A stretch of 64,000 nucleotides of DNA from Maricaulis sp048270265 (GTDB taxonomy: Bacteria > Pseudomonadota > Alphaproteobacteria > Caulobacterales > Maricaulaceae), in assembly GCF_048270265.1 (NCBI RefSeq), contig NZ_JBLWTD010000007.1, forward strand, positions 65,880-129,879, read 5' to 3'. Position numbers and translations under genes: made by a program. This document shows, piece after piece, positions 24,668-32,714 of this stretch. How positions within the stretch are numbered: the first letter of the stretch is position 1; each line of letters starts with the position of its first letter. The notes beneath the pieces were generated by a model. It ran no database searches. It was given only the letters and a program-made list of their open reading frames with translations, and had not been told where the DNA came from.

Positions 24668-25866
24668 CCGGGCCCGACCGCCGTTCCGTACTCGCTGCCG
24701 CCGGCCTCGCCTCGCTGGGCCTGCCCGGCTGCGCGCGGGCCGAAACCAGCCGGCTGGAGCTGTGGAACAATGCCACCGGCCCGCATCTGCGCGGCGCCGT
24801 GCTGGCGCAGCGGCGTGTCTTTCTCGAGCTCGATGGCCCGGAGTTTCTCGGCCCCGGTCCGGTGGGGGTGCCCGTAACCGACGAGTCCCTGCGCGCACTG
24901 GCGGCGAGCGGTGCCAATCTGGTGGTCCTGTCCCATCCTGGCACTGTGGCCGAATGGGCGCCCTACGAACCTGACCCACGCGTCGAGGATCATCTCAACG
25001 ACATGGTGCGGCGTTGCGAGCTGGCCGGTCTGTATGTCGTGATCGGTTTTCGCACCGGGCCCGGGCGCAGTGAATTCACCTTCCATCGCGGCGGCGCCGG
25101 TTCCTGGTTTCCTGCCTCGATGATCAATGATGACGTCTGGCGCTCGACCGAGGCCCAGGACGGCTGGGACATGATGTGGCGCCGCACGGCGACCCGCTTT
25201 CGCGATCGCGCCAATATCGCCGGCTATCTGCTGATGGTCGAACCGAACGCCAACCAGGCCGCCCCCGGTCCCGATGGCGGTGATCTCGATCAGTGGGATC
25301 CGGCTCTGCTGGTTGACCATGTCGCGGGCACGCCCGCTGACTGGCCCGCCCTGGCGCGCCGCCTCGCTGCCGTTATTCGCGAGCATGACACCGAAACGCC
25401 GATCCTGGTGAATCCGGATGGTTACGGGCACCACAGTTTTGCCGGCCTGCTCGACCTCAATAGTGCCCCCGGCCTTGTGCTGGCGCTGCACGACTATAGT
25501 CCGCGCGCCTATACGCATCAGGGGCGCGGCGCGAATGTGGGGCTTGGGCGCGGCGAGGCGGAATTCATGCCGCCCGATGCCGAGCGCTGGATGATGGGTG
25601 AGTTTGGCGTTGCCCGCTGGGCACCCAATGCGGCGCGCTATATGCGCCGCCGGGTCGAGTCGCTTGAACGTGCCGGTGCCGGCTGGGCGATGTTCCGCTG
25701 GGATAGTGGCTGGCGCGGCTATGAGGACCGGGAAAACACCTTCAACCCGGTTTATGGCGCCGATCCCGACGCTGTCACCCCCGTCAGCGATGCCCCGCTT
25801 GTCGTGACGCTGCAGGATTTGTGGCGGCGTAGCCGCGTCCGGCCGCAATCGCTGCTGCGTCGCTAG
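24664..25866 (+). CDS. GH5-like glycoside hydrolase with lipoprotein-type signal
   Basis: A 400-residue cellulase-like (beta/alpha)8 protein. The N-terminus carries twin arginine and a lipobox-like site (DRRSVLAAAGLASLGLPGCA), so it is exported. The acid/base region is YLLMVEPNAN and the nucleophile region is MMGEFGVARW, as in GH5. The Asn that normally precedes the acid/base Glu (N-E-P) is Val. HDYSPRAYTHQG supplies the usual aromatic/His strand. It is translationally coupled to the acyltransferase and sits inside the holdfast-type cluster, so it may trim or release the polymer (inference). Confidence 0.72.
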   Translation: MTGPDRRSVLAAAGLASLGLPGCARAETSRLELWNNATGPHLRGAVLAQRRVFLELDGPEFLGPGPVGVPVTDESLRALAASGANLVVLSHPGTVAEWAPYEPDPRVEDHLNDMVRRCELAGLYVVIGFRTGPGRSEFTFHRGGAGSWFPASMINDDVWRSTEAQDGWDMMWRRTATRFRDRANIAGYLLMVEPNANQAAPGPDGGDLDQWDPALLVDHVAGTPADWPALARRLAAVIREHDTETPILVNPDGYGHHSFAGLLDLNSAPGLVLALHDYSPRAYTHQGRGANVGLGRGEAEFMPPDAERWMMGEFGVARWAPNAARYMRRRVESLERAGAGWAMFRWDSGWRGYEDRENTFNPVYGADPDAVTPVSDAPLVVTLQDLWRRSRVRPQSLLRR

Positions 25867-25956
25867 AGCGACGGCTGCCCGAAAAGAGGTGGCGAGGATG
25901 CGCGGCGGTGATTGTCCTGCCGCATATCCGGTACCGGCTTTTGACGCCCCTGCTTG

Positions 25957-27438
25957 CTAGCGGATATTGATCTTGTCGCCGAGCAGGGCTGGCAAGGTGC
26001 GCAGCATAATCATGAAATCAAACCAGAAGTTGGCGCGCGCGATATAATCGACATCCCAGCGGATGCGCTCGCGGGCGGCTTCCGGTGAGTGCAGTGGCCC
26101 GCGCGAACCATTGATCTGGGCCCAGCCGGTAATGCCGGGTTTGACGCGGTGACGGTGGGCGTATTCGGCCACCAGTTTAGAGGTTTCCGTGCCACCGGTG
26201 CGCATGCCCGGTGCGTGCGGGCGCGGACCGACCAGCGACATCTCGCCACTGAGCACATTCCACAATTGCGGCAATTCATCGAGGCTGGTGCGGCGCAGGA
26301 AGCCGCCCAGACGCGTGACCCGCGGATCGTCGAACTCGACCTGACGCACCGCCCGGGTGTCGCGCTCGGGCGCGTGACGCATCGAACGGAATTTGTAGAC
26401 GGTGATCATGCGCCCGTTGAAGCCTTCGCGCTGCTGGCGGAAGATGGCCGGGCCGGGGCTTCCCAGCCGGACGGCGAGCCCGATGACCAGCATGACCGGC
26501 AAGAGGGCGACGAACATGATCGAGCCGAACACCAGGTCCTGCAGCCGCTTGGCGATCAGATGACCGACGCGTTCCTCGACACCGCTCATGCGTGCGGCCT
26601 GGACGCCGACCACGTCTTCCAGACTGGTGGTGTCGGGATCGAAATGATCCAGATCGAGCAGCAGGCAGACCGGCTGCGGCAGGGCGCGCAGCTTGGTCAG
26701 CAGCACGCGAACCCGGTCCTCGGCCTTCTGGGTCACGGTCAGAACGATGCGATCGACCTCGGGCAGGGTTCCCCAGTTGAACAGGTCATCGGTGTCGCCA
26801 AGATAGGGGGTGCCGGCCAGTTGCGAGGGGCTGCGTGCCTTGCGATCATCGAAAATGCCCACGACATTGACGGTGCCCGAGCCCTTGTTGGCGGCGATCA
26901 GCTTGCGCGCATTTGCGGTTGCACCGACGAGCACGACATTGCGCGCCAGCCGCCCGGCCTTGGCCCAATGCTCGATGAATCCGGCATAGATGATGTGCAG
27001 CAGCGTCATGGCCGCGGTGGCTGTGATCGTGAAGCCGGCGAGCAGGTCGGTGGTGTGCGGCGCGGTCACATGGGCCAGGGCCAGCACGGCGGCGCCGCTC
27101 AGGCCGACGGCGATGAAGGCCGTCAGCACGCGATAGACGACGATCCCGCGCGGATCGATCTTGTAGAGTTTGAACAGGAGCAACAGGGCAGGCGTCAGGG
27201 TCGCATAGGCTGCCAGAGGCAATAGCTCGCCGGTCGGGACCTGGGTGACGGCACCGCCGGAGACGGCAAAGGCGCCTGCAGCGCTGAGAATGGCGATGCA
27301 GAGGATGTCGATCGTCTGCATCAGATGACCGAGGGCCTTGCGATTGACGCGGTGTTGCGGCGCCCGGGCCCGGGCGCGCATCTGGGCCCGCGTGAGAGCC
27401 GCAGCGTCGATCATGGCCGGACGCATGAAATTGGTCAT
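25957..27438 (-). CDS. hfsE: Undecaprenyl-phosphate sugar phosphotransferase (initiating transferase, HfsE/WcaJ-like)
   Basis: A polyisoprenyl-phosphate hexose-1-phosphate transferase of 493 residues from this ATG. The N-terminal half has four or five membrane helices and a CoA-binding-like domain. The C-terminal catalytic domain is clear: KRLQDLVFGSIMFVALLP, SPGPAIFRQQREGFNG, VYKFRSMR, RTSLDELPQLWNVLSGEMSLVGPRP and KPGITGWAQING. It attaches the first sugar to undecaprenyl phosphate. A TTG at 27489 preceded by AAGGGG (7-base spacing) would add 17 residues and is a good alternative start. It lies convergent to the GH5-like gene. Confidence 0.85.
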   Translation of the reverse strand: MTNFMRPAMIDAAALTRAQMRARARAPQHRVNRKALGHLMQTIDILCIAILSAAGAFAVSGGAVTQVPTGELLPLAAYATLTPALLLLFKLYKIDPRGIVVYRVLTAFIAVGLSGAAVLALAHVTAPHTTDLLAGFTITATAAMTLLHIIYAGFIEHWAKAGRLARNVVLVGATANARKLIAANKGSGTVNVVGIFDDRKARSPSQLAGTPYLGDTDDLFNWGTLPEVDRIVLTVTQKAEDRVRVLLTKLRALPQPVCLLLDLDHFDPDTTSLEDVVGVQAARMSGVEERVGHLIAKRLQDLVFGSIMFVALLPVMLVIGLAVRLGSPGPAIFRQQREGFNGRMITVYKFRSMRHAPERDTRAVRQVEFDDPRVTRLGGFLRRTSLDELPQLWNVLSGEMSLVGPRPHAPGMRTGGTETSKLVAEYAHRHRVKPGITGWAQINGSRGPLHSPEAARERIRWDVDYIARANFWFDFMIMLRTLPALLGDKINIR

Positions 27439-27677
27439 GTCGTTGGCCGGGCCGCTCTGCGGTTGACGTGGTGAGCTTGAGTAATCCAAGGCCGAACCCC
27501 TTATTCGAAGTGGCCAAGCTAGCCCATTGAACACAATATTCCGTTGAGAAGCGTGGTTAGCAAAGCCTTGACGCGCGACGTAAGGCGGAATTCCTGCTGG
27601 CCTTCTGTTGCGTTGCAGCATAGAAGCCGCGTCTGGCCTGCGCCCGCTGGTGCGCCGAAATTGAATGGACCTTTCAG

Positions 27678-29291
27678 ATGAACAAATCCCCTCTCGCCGT
27701 GTTCGCGGAACGCGTCTCCGCAACTGTTCTCAATCGCGGTGACGGACCGGAGCTGAGCCCGACGCGAATCAGAATCGAGGTTCTGGCCGGCCTGACAGTC
27801 GCGCTGGCGCTGGTGCCCGAGGCGGTGGCCTTCGCCTTCGTCGCCGGTGTTCCGCCGCTGGCCGGCCTTTATGCCGCCTTCATCGTCGGCCTGATCACCG
27901 CAGTCTTCGGTGGCCGGCCGGGCATGATTTCCGGTGCCACGGGCGCCCTGGCCGTCGTGATGGTCCATCTGGTGGCGACACACGGGATTGAATATCTGTT
28001 CGCGACCGTGGTGCTGATGGGGATTATCCAGGTCACTGCCGGTGTGCTGCGGCTGGGCAAATTCATTCGTATGGTGCCGCATCCGGTGATGCTCGGCTTC
28101 GTCAACGGTCTGGCGATCGTGATCTTTCTCGCCCAGCTGGACCAGTTCAAGGTCGTCAACGAGAGCGGCGAGCATGTCTGGATGACAGGCCTGCCGCTGG
28201 CGATAACGCTCGCACTGGTGGCCCTGACCATGGCGATCATCCACTTCTGGCCGAAAGTGTCGAAATCCGTACCGGCGCCGCTGGTGGCGATCGGCGTCGT
28301 GGCCGCCCTGGTTGTCGGCTTCAATATTCCCGTGCCGCGCGTCGGCGATCTGGCCTCGATCGCCGGTGGCCTGCCGACCTTCCACCTGCCGCTTGTCCCG
28401 TTCAATTTCGAGACGCTGGAAATCATTCTGCCCTATGCCGCCATTCTCGCGGCAATCGGCCTGATCGAAAGCCTGCTCACGCTCAACCTGGTGGGCGAGA
28501 TCACCGGCAAGCGCGGCGGGGCGTCCCAGGAATGTGTCGCCCAGGGCGCGGCCAATATCGTCACCGGCTTCTTTGGTGGCATGGGCGGTTGTGCGATGAT
28601 CGGCCAGTCGATGATCAATGTGAAATCCGGTGGCCGCCTGCGCCTGTCGGGCATTGTCGCGGCGCTGTTCCTGCTCGGCTTCATCCTGTTCGGTTCGGGC
28701 CTGATCGAGCAGATCCCGCTCGCCGCCCTGGTCGGGGTGATGTTCATGGTCGTGATCGGCACTTTTGCCTGGCAGAGCCTGCTCGTGCTGCGCCGTATCC
28801 CGCGCAATGACGCCTTCATCATCATTCTGGTGACCGGCGTGACGGTGTATAGCGATCNNNNNNNNNNGGCCGTGATCGTCGGCGTCATTGTCTCGGCGCT
28901 GTTCTACGCCTGGAACGCCGCTTCGCGCATCCATGCCCGCACCGAGATCAACGAGAACGGTGCCAAGGTCTACAAGGTCGAAGGGCCGCTCTTCTTCGGG
29001 TCGGCCACCGGATTTGTCGAGCTGTTCGACATTGCCGGCGATCCATCACGCGTGATCATCGACTTCAACGAGTCGCGCATTGTCGATCAGTCGGCATTGC
29101 AGGCAATCGAGGATCTGGCGGCCAAGTATGACGCGGCCGGCAAACAGCTTGAATTGCGCCATCTCAGCCATGATTGTCACCAGCTCCTGACCAAGGCCGG
29201 CCAGCTGATGGTCGATGCCGATGATGATCCGGAATACGCGCTGGCGGTGGACTACCAGGTCCGTCTCGGCCGTATGGGTGGTTCCCACTAG
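27678..29291 (+). CDS. SulP-family anion transporter with STAS domain (contains an assembly gap)
   Basis: A 537-residue SLC26/SulP transporter. The N-terminal membrane part has LAGLTVALALVPEAVAFAFVAGVPPLAGLYAAF and GGMGGCAMIGQSMINV. A C-terminal STAS domain runs from about 430 to 530 (VIIDFNESRIVDQSALQAIEDL). Ten N bases at 28858-28867 fall in a late membrane helix; the frame is kept, but four residues are unknown. SulP proteins move sulfate, bicarbonate or dicarboxylates; the substrate is not evident. It diverges from hfsE. Confidence 0.88.
   Translation: MNKSPLAVFAERVSATVLNRGDGPELSPTRIRIEVLAGLTVALALVPEAVAFAFVAGVPPLAGLYAAFIVGLITAVFGGRPGMISGATGALAVVMVHLVATHGIEYLFATVVLMGIIQVTAGVLRLGKFIRMVPHPVMLGFVNGLAIVIFLAQLDQFKVVNESGEHVWMTGLPLAITLALVALTMAIIHFWPKVSKSVPAPLVAIGVVAALVVGFNIPVPRVGDLASIAGGLPTFHLPLVPFNFETLEIILPYAAILAAIGLIESLLTLNLVGEITGKRGGASQECVAQGAANIVTGFFGGMGGCAMIGQSMINVKSGGRLRLSGIVAALFLLGFILFGSGLIEQIPLAALVGVMFMVVIGTFAWQSLLVLRRIPRNDAFIIILVTGVTVYSDXXXXAVIVGVIVSALFYAWNAASRIHARTEINENGAKVYKVEGPLFFGSATGFVELFDIAGDPSRVIIDFNESRIVDQSALQAIEDLAAKYDAAGKQLELRHLSHDCHQLLTKAGQLMVDADDDPEYALAVDYQVRLGRMGGSH
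28858..28867. other. Run of ten N (assembly gap)
   Basis: Ten undetermined bases inside the SulP gene. Gaps of exactly 10 N are often placeholders, so the true length may differ. A missing length of 7 bases instead of 10 would also keep the frame. Confidence 0.99.
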
Positions 29292-29398
29292 GCGGATCAC
29301 CACTGGCCGCTGCGGCCTGTGTTACAGAACGGTTAGTTTGCTGCTTCGACGCGGCGGCTCTACTCTCCACGCAATCTTTGGATTCTTTGGGGGGTAAA

Positions 29399-32300
29399 AT
29401 GACCCGTTTCATGCTCACGCTTGCCGCATCGACCATTCTGTGCACGTCGCCGGGCCTTGCCTGGCAGGACGCCGAGGCGGCCGAAGCCGACGCGCCATGG
29501 GATGTCGCCAATCCCGGTCTCGACATGCACGAGGTGCCACTCAATGTCACCGAAGGCACCTGGATGAGCCTTGATGTCAGCCCCGACGGGCAGACCATCG
29601 CCTTCGACCTGCTCGGTGATATCTACACCATTCCGGTCACCGGCGGCGAAGCGACGAATATCGCCTCGGGCATGCCCTGGGAAATCCAGCCACGCTTTTC
29701 GCCCGATGGCAGCCGCATTGCCTTCACGTCTGATCGCGGGGGCGGTGACAATATCTGGATCATGGATGCCGACGGCTCGAACGCGGCCGCGCTGACCGAT
29801 GAGAGCTTCCGCCTCCTCAACAATCCGACCTGGCACCCCAATGGCCGCTATGTCGCGGCACGCAAACACTACACCACGGGCCGTTCGGCCGGCGTGGGCG
29901 AAATCTGGATGTACCACGTGCTTGGCGGCGACGGCGTGCAGCTGGTCGAGCGCCCCAATGAGAATTTCCAGAAAGAACTCGGCGAGCCGATGTTCTCGCC
30001 CGATGGACGCTATGTCTATTACACGATGAATGTGACCCCGGGTAACAGCTTCATCTATGCCCAGGATTCCAACGGCGACCTCTTCGACATCCTGCGCTAT
30101 GACCTCGAGACCGGCGAAACCTCGACCGCTGTCTCCGGGGCCGGCGGCGCCGTGCGCCCGACGCCATCGCCGGACGGGCGCTACATGGCCTTCGTGCGCC
30201 GCGAGCGCATCCAGTCGACCCTCTATATCAAGGACCTGAACAGCGGCGAGGAACGCCGTCTGGTCGATAATCTCGACCAGGACATGCAGGAGACCTGGGG
30301 CGTCACGGGCATGTATCCGAACATGGACTGGATGCCCGACAGCCAGTCGATCGTCTACTGGGCCGGTGGCCAGATCCATCGCGTTGACCTGGCCAGTGGA
30401 ACGGTCACCGACATCCCGTTCTCGGTCAATGACACCCGCAATATTGTCGAACCTCCGCGGCCCCGGATCGAAGTGGCGCCGGCGACGTTCGAAACCCGCA
30501 TGCCGCGCTTTGCCACGGCGTCACCCGATGGCAGCCAGATCGTGTTCGAAAGCCTCGGCCAGCTCTGGGTTCGCAGCGCGGCCGGCGATGCCGAACCGCG
30601 CCGTCTGACCAATAATAATGGCGATCGCCGCGAGCTCTTCCCGAGCTGGTCGGCCGATGGCCGCACCATTGTCTTTGCGACCTGGGATGATCAGGCGCTG
30701 GGTTCGATCCGCACGATTTCGGCGCGCGGCGGTCGCGAGACCGTGGTGACCTCCGAGCCGGGGCATTACCGCCGGCCGCGCTTCTCGCCCGATGGCAATA
30801 CCATCGTGTTTGAAAAGGGCGAGGGCGGTTACCTCACCGCACCGGAATGGTCCGAAGCGCCGGGCATCTACACTGTCCCGGCCCGTGGCGGTGCCATGTC
30901 GCTGGTGACGGAGAGCGGTGAAAATCCGCAATTCGGCAATCGCAATGACCGTGTCTTCGTGACGCGCGGCGGTGACGGTGCCTCGCTGGTCTCAATGGAC
31001 CTGAACGGTGCCAATGAACGCACCCACGCCACCGGTGAACTGGTGACGGAATTTGAAGTCTCGCCGGCTGGCGATCATGTCGCCTACCGCCAGAATTATG
31101 ATGTCTTCGTCAGCCCGCTCCTGCCGGGCCCGCAATCGGTCGGCGAAAGCCGCACCACGGGTGCCCTGCCGACGGTCGAGCTGTCGGGCAATGGTGGAAC
31201 CTATTTCCACTGGAGTGATGGCGGCCAGCAGGTCAACTGGACCATGGGGCCGGTGTTCTATTCGGCCCGGATGGAGGATTTCCGTCCCGATCCGAATGCC
31301 GGGGCGGGCGAGGGCTATACCCCGCCGAGCGAAGGCGTGAACCTGTCCATGACCGTCACTGCCGATGAACCCTCGGGCATTACGGCCCTGGTCGGCGCGC
31401 GTATCATCACCATGGCCGATGATGATGGCGGCGTTATCGAAAACGGCACGATCCTGATCGATGGCAATCGCATCACCGCTGTCGGCGCCGATATCGAGGT
31501 GCCGGAAGGTGCGCGCGTGGTTGATGTTGCCGGGCATACCATCACGCCGGGCTTCATCGATTCCCATGCTCACGGCCCGCAGGGCACGGACGATATCATT
31601 CCCGAACAGAACTGGTCGGAGATTGCCCATCTCGCCTTCGGCGTGACCACGACCCACAATCCGTCGAGCCGCGCCAGCCAGATCTTCTCGGCCAGCGAAT
31701 ACCAGCGCGCCGGCCGCCTCCTGGCCCCGCGCATCTATTCCAGCGGCGAGATCGTCTATGGCGCCCGTGCGCCATCGGTCTATGCCGAGATCAACAGCCT
31801 GGATGATGCCGAGCAGCACGTCTTCCGCCTCGCGGCGCAGGGTGCGCACTCGATCAAGAACTACAACCAGCCGCGTCGTGACCAGCGCCAACAGGTTGTT
31901 GCGGCATCGATGGAGGCCGGCCTCCTGGTCGTGCCGGAGGGCGGTTCCAATTACCATATGGACATGTCGCTGATCACCGACGGCAATTCGTCCCTGGAGC
32001 ATAATCTTCCGGTCTCGATGATCTATGAGGACGTGCTGAGCCTCTACGCCCAGACCCAGGTCGCCTATTCACCCACCCTGGTGGTTTCCTATGGCGGTCT
32101 CGCCGGCGATCCCTATTGGCGACAGGCGACGGATGTCTGGCTGCACCCGATCCTGTCGCAGCATGTGCCGCCGAGCATCCTGCAGGCGAGCTCGGTTCGC
32201 CGCACCACGGCGCCGGAGAGCGATTTCGTTGATGACGATAATGGCCGGGTCTCGCACCTTCTGCTGCAGCGCGGCGTCGATGTCGTGATCGGTGGTCACG

Positions 32301-32608
32301 GCCAGGAAGAGGGCCTCGCATCGCATTGGGAAATGTGGTCGCTGGTGCGCGGTGGCTGGTCGCCGCTCGAGGCCCTGCAGGCCGCGACGGTAATGCCGGC
32401 CCGTCATCTCGGCTTTGAGGCCGATATTGGCTCGCTCGAGGTCGGCAAGCTCGCTGACCTGGTGGTCCTGCGCGCCAATCCGCTCGATGATATCGGCAAT
32501 ACCGACGAGATCGACTTCGTGATGCTCAATGGCCGTCTCTATGATGCCGAGACCATGAATGAGACCGTCACCGGTGATCGTGAGCGCCAGCCCTATTTCT
32601 GGGAGTAG
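29399..32608 (+). CDS. Exported amidohydrolase with N-terminal TolB-like beta-propeller
   Basis: A 1069-residue protein with two parts. After a signal peptide (MTRFMLTLAASTILC...GLAWQ) come many PD40/WD40-like strands (SPDGQTIAFD, SPDGSRIAFTSDRGG, SPDGRYMAFVRRE), forming a TolB-like propeller to about residue 620. A metal-dependent amidohydrolase follows, with GFIDSHAHG (H-x-H near 722-724), an NGRLYDAETM C-terminus, and a late VVIGGHGQEEGL metal region. This fusion is known in annotated amidohydrolases of marine proteobacteria; it probably hydrolyses peptides or cyclic amides in the periplasm. GGGGGGT precedes the ATG at 29399. Confidence 0.85.
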   Translation: MTRFMLTLAASTILCTSPGLAWQDAEAAEADAPWDVANPGLDMHEVPLNVTEGTWMSLDVSPDGQTIAFDLLGDIYTIPVTGGEATNIASGMPWEIQPRFSPDGSRIAFTSDRGGGDNIWIMDADGSNAAALTDESFRLLNNPTWHPNGRYVAARKHYTTGRSAGVGEIWMYHVLGGDGVQLVERPNENFQKELGEPMFSPDGRYVYYTMNVTPGNSFIYAQDSNGDLFDILRYDLETGETSTAVSGAGGAVRPTPSPDGRYMAFVRRERIQSTLYIKDLNSGEERRLVDNLDQDMQETWGVTGMYPNMDWMPDSQSIVYWAGGQIHRVDLASGTVTDIPFSVNDTRNIVEPPRPRIEVAPATFETRMPRFATASPDGSQIVFESLGQLWVRSAAGDAEPRRLTNNNGDRRELFPSWSADGRTIVFATWDDQALGSIRTISARGGRETVVTSEPGHYRRPRFSPDGNTIVFEKGEGGYLTAPEWSEAPGIYTVPARGGAMSLVTESGENPQFGNRNDRVFVTRGGDGASLVSMDLNGANERTHATGELVTEFEVSPAGDHVAYRQNYDVFVSPLLPGPQSVGESRTTGALPTVELSGNGGTYFHWSDGGQQVNWTMGPVFYSARMEDFRPDPNAGAGEGYTPPSEGVNLSMTVTADEPSGITALVGARIITMADDDGGVIENGTILIDGNRITAVGADIEVPEGARVVDVAGHTITPGFIDSHAHGPQGTDDIIPEQNWSEIAHLAFGVTTTHNPSSRASQIFSASEYQRAGRLLAPRIYSSGEIVYGARAPSVYAEINSLDDAEQHVFRLAAQGAHSIKNYNQPRRDQRQQVVAASMEAGLLVVPEGGSNYHMDMSLITDGNSSLEHNLPVSMIYEDVLSLYAQTQVAYSPTLVVSYGGLAGDPYWRQATDVWLHPILSQHVPPSILQASSVRRTTAPESDFVDDDNGRVSHLLLQRGVDVVIGGHGQEEGLASHWEMWSLVRGGWSPLEALQAATVMPARHLGFEADIGSLEVGKLADLVVLRANPLDDIGNTDEIDFVMLNGRLYDAETMNETVTGDRERQPYFWE

Positions 32609-32630
32609 GCGCAGGCCTTTCAGGCATGAG

Positions 32631-32659
32631 AAGGGGCGTCCTGCGGGGCGCCCCTTTTT
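32631..32659 (+). terminator. Rho-independent terminator
   Basis: AAGGGGCG (32631-32638) pairs with CGCCCCTT (32649-32656) around a 10-base loop, and the T-run reaches 32659. It is placed about 20 bases after the amidohydrolase stop. Confidence 0.8.
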
Positions 32660-32714
32660 GCGCGCTTGCGGCCGCGCCGCGCTGGGCTAGACTTGCCGGC
32701 AAAGGGGAAATCTC

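Noticed and set aside
27519..28934. Minus-strand open frame of 471 codons crossing the N run
   Set aside because: Antisense to the SulP gene, which has clear domain motifs.
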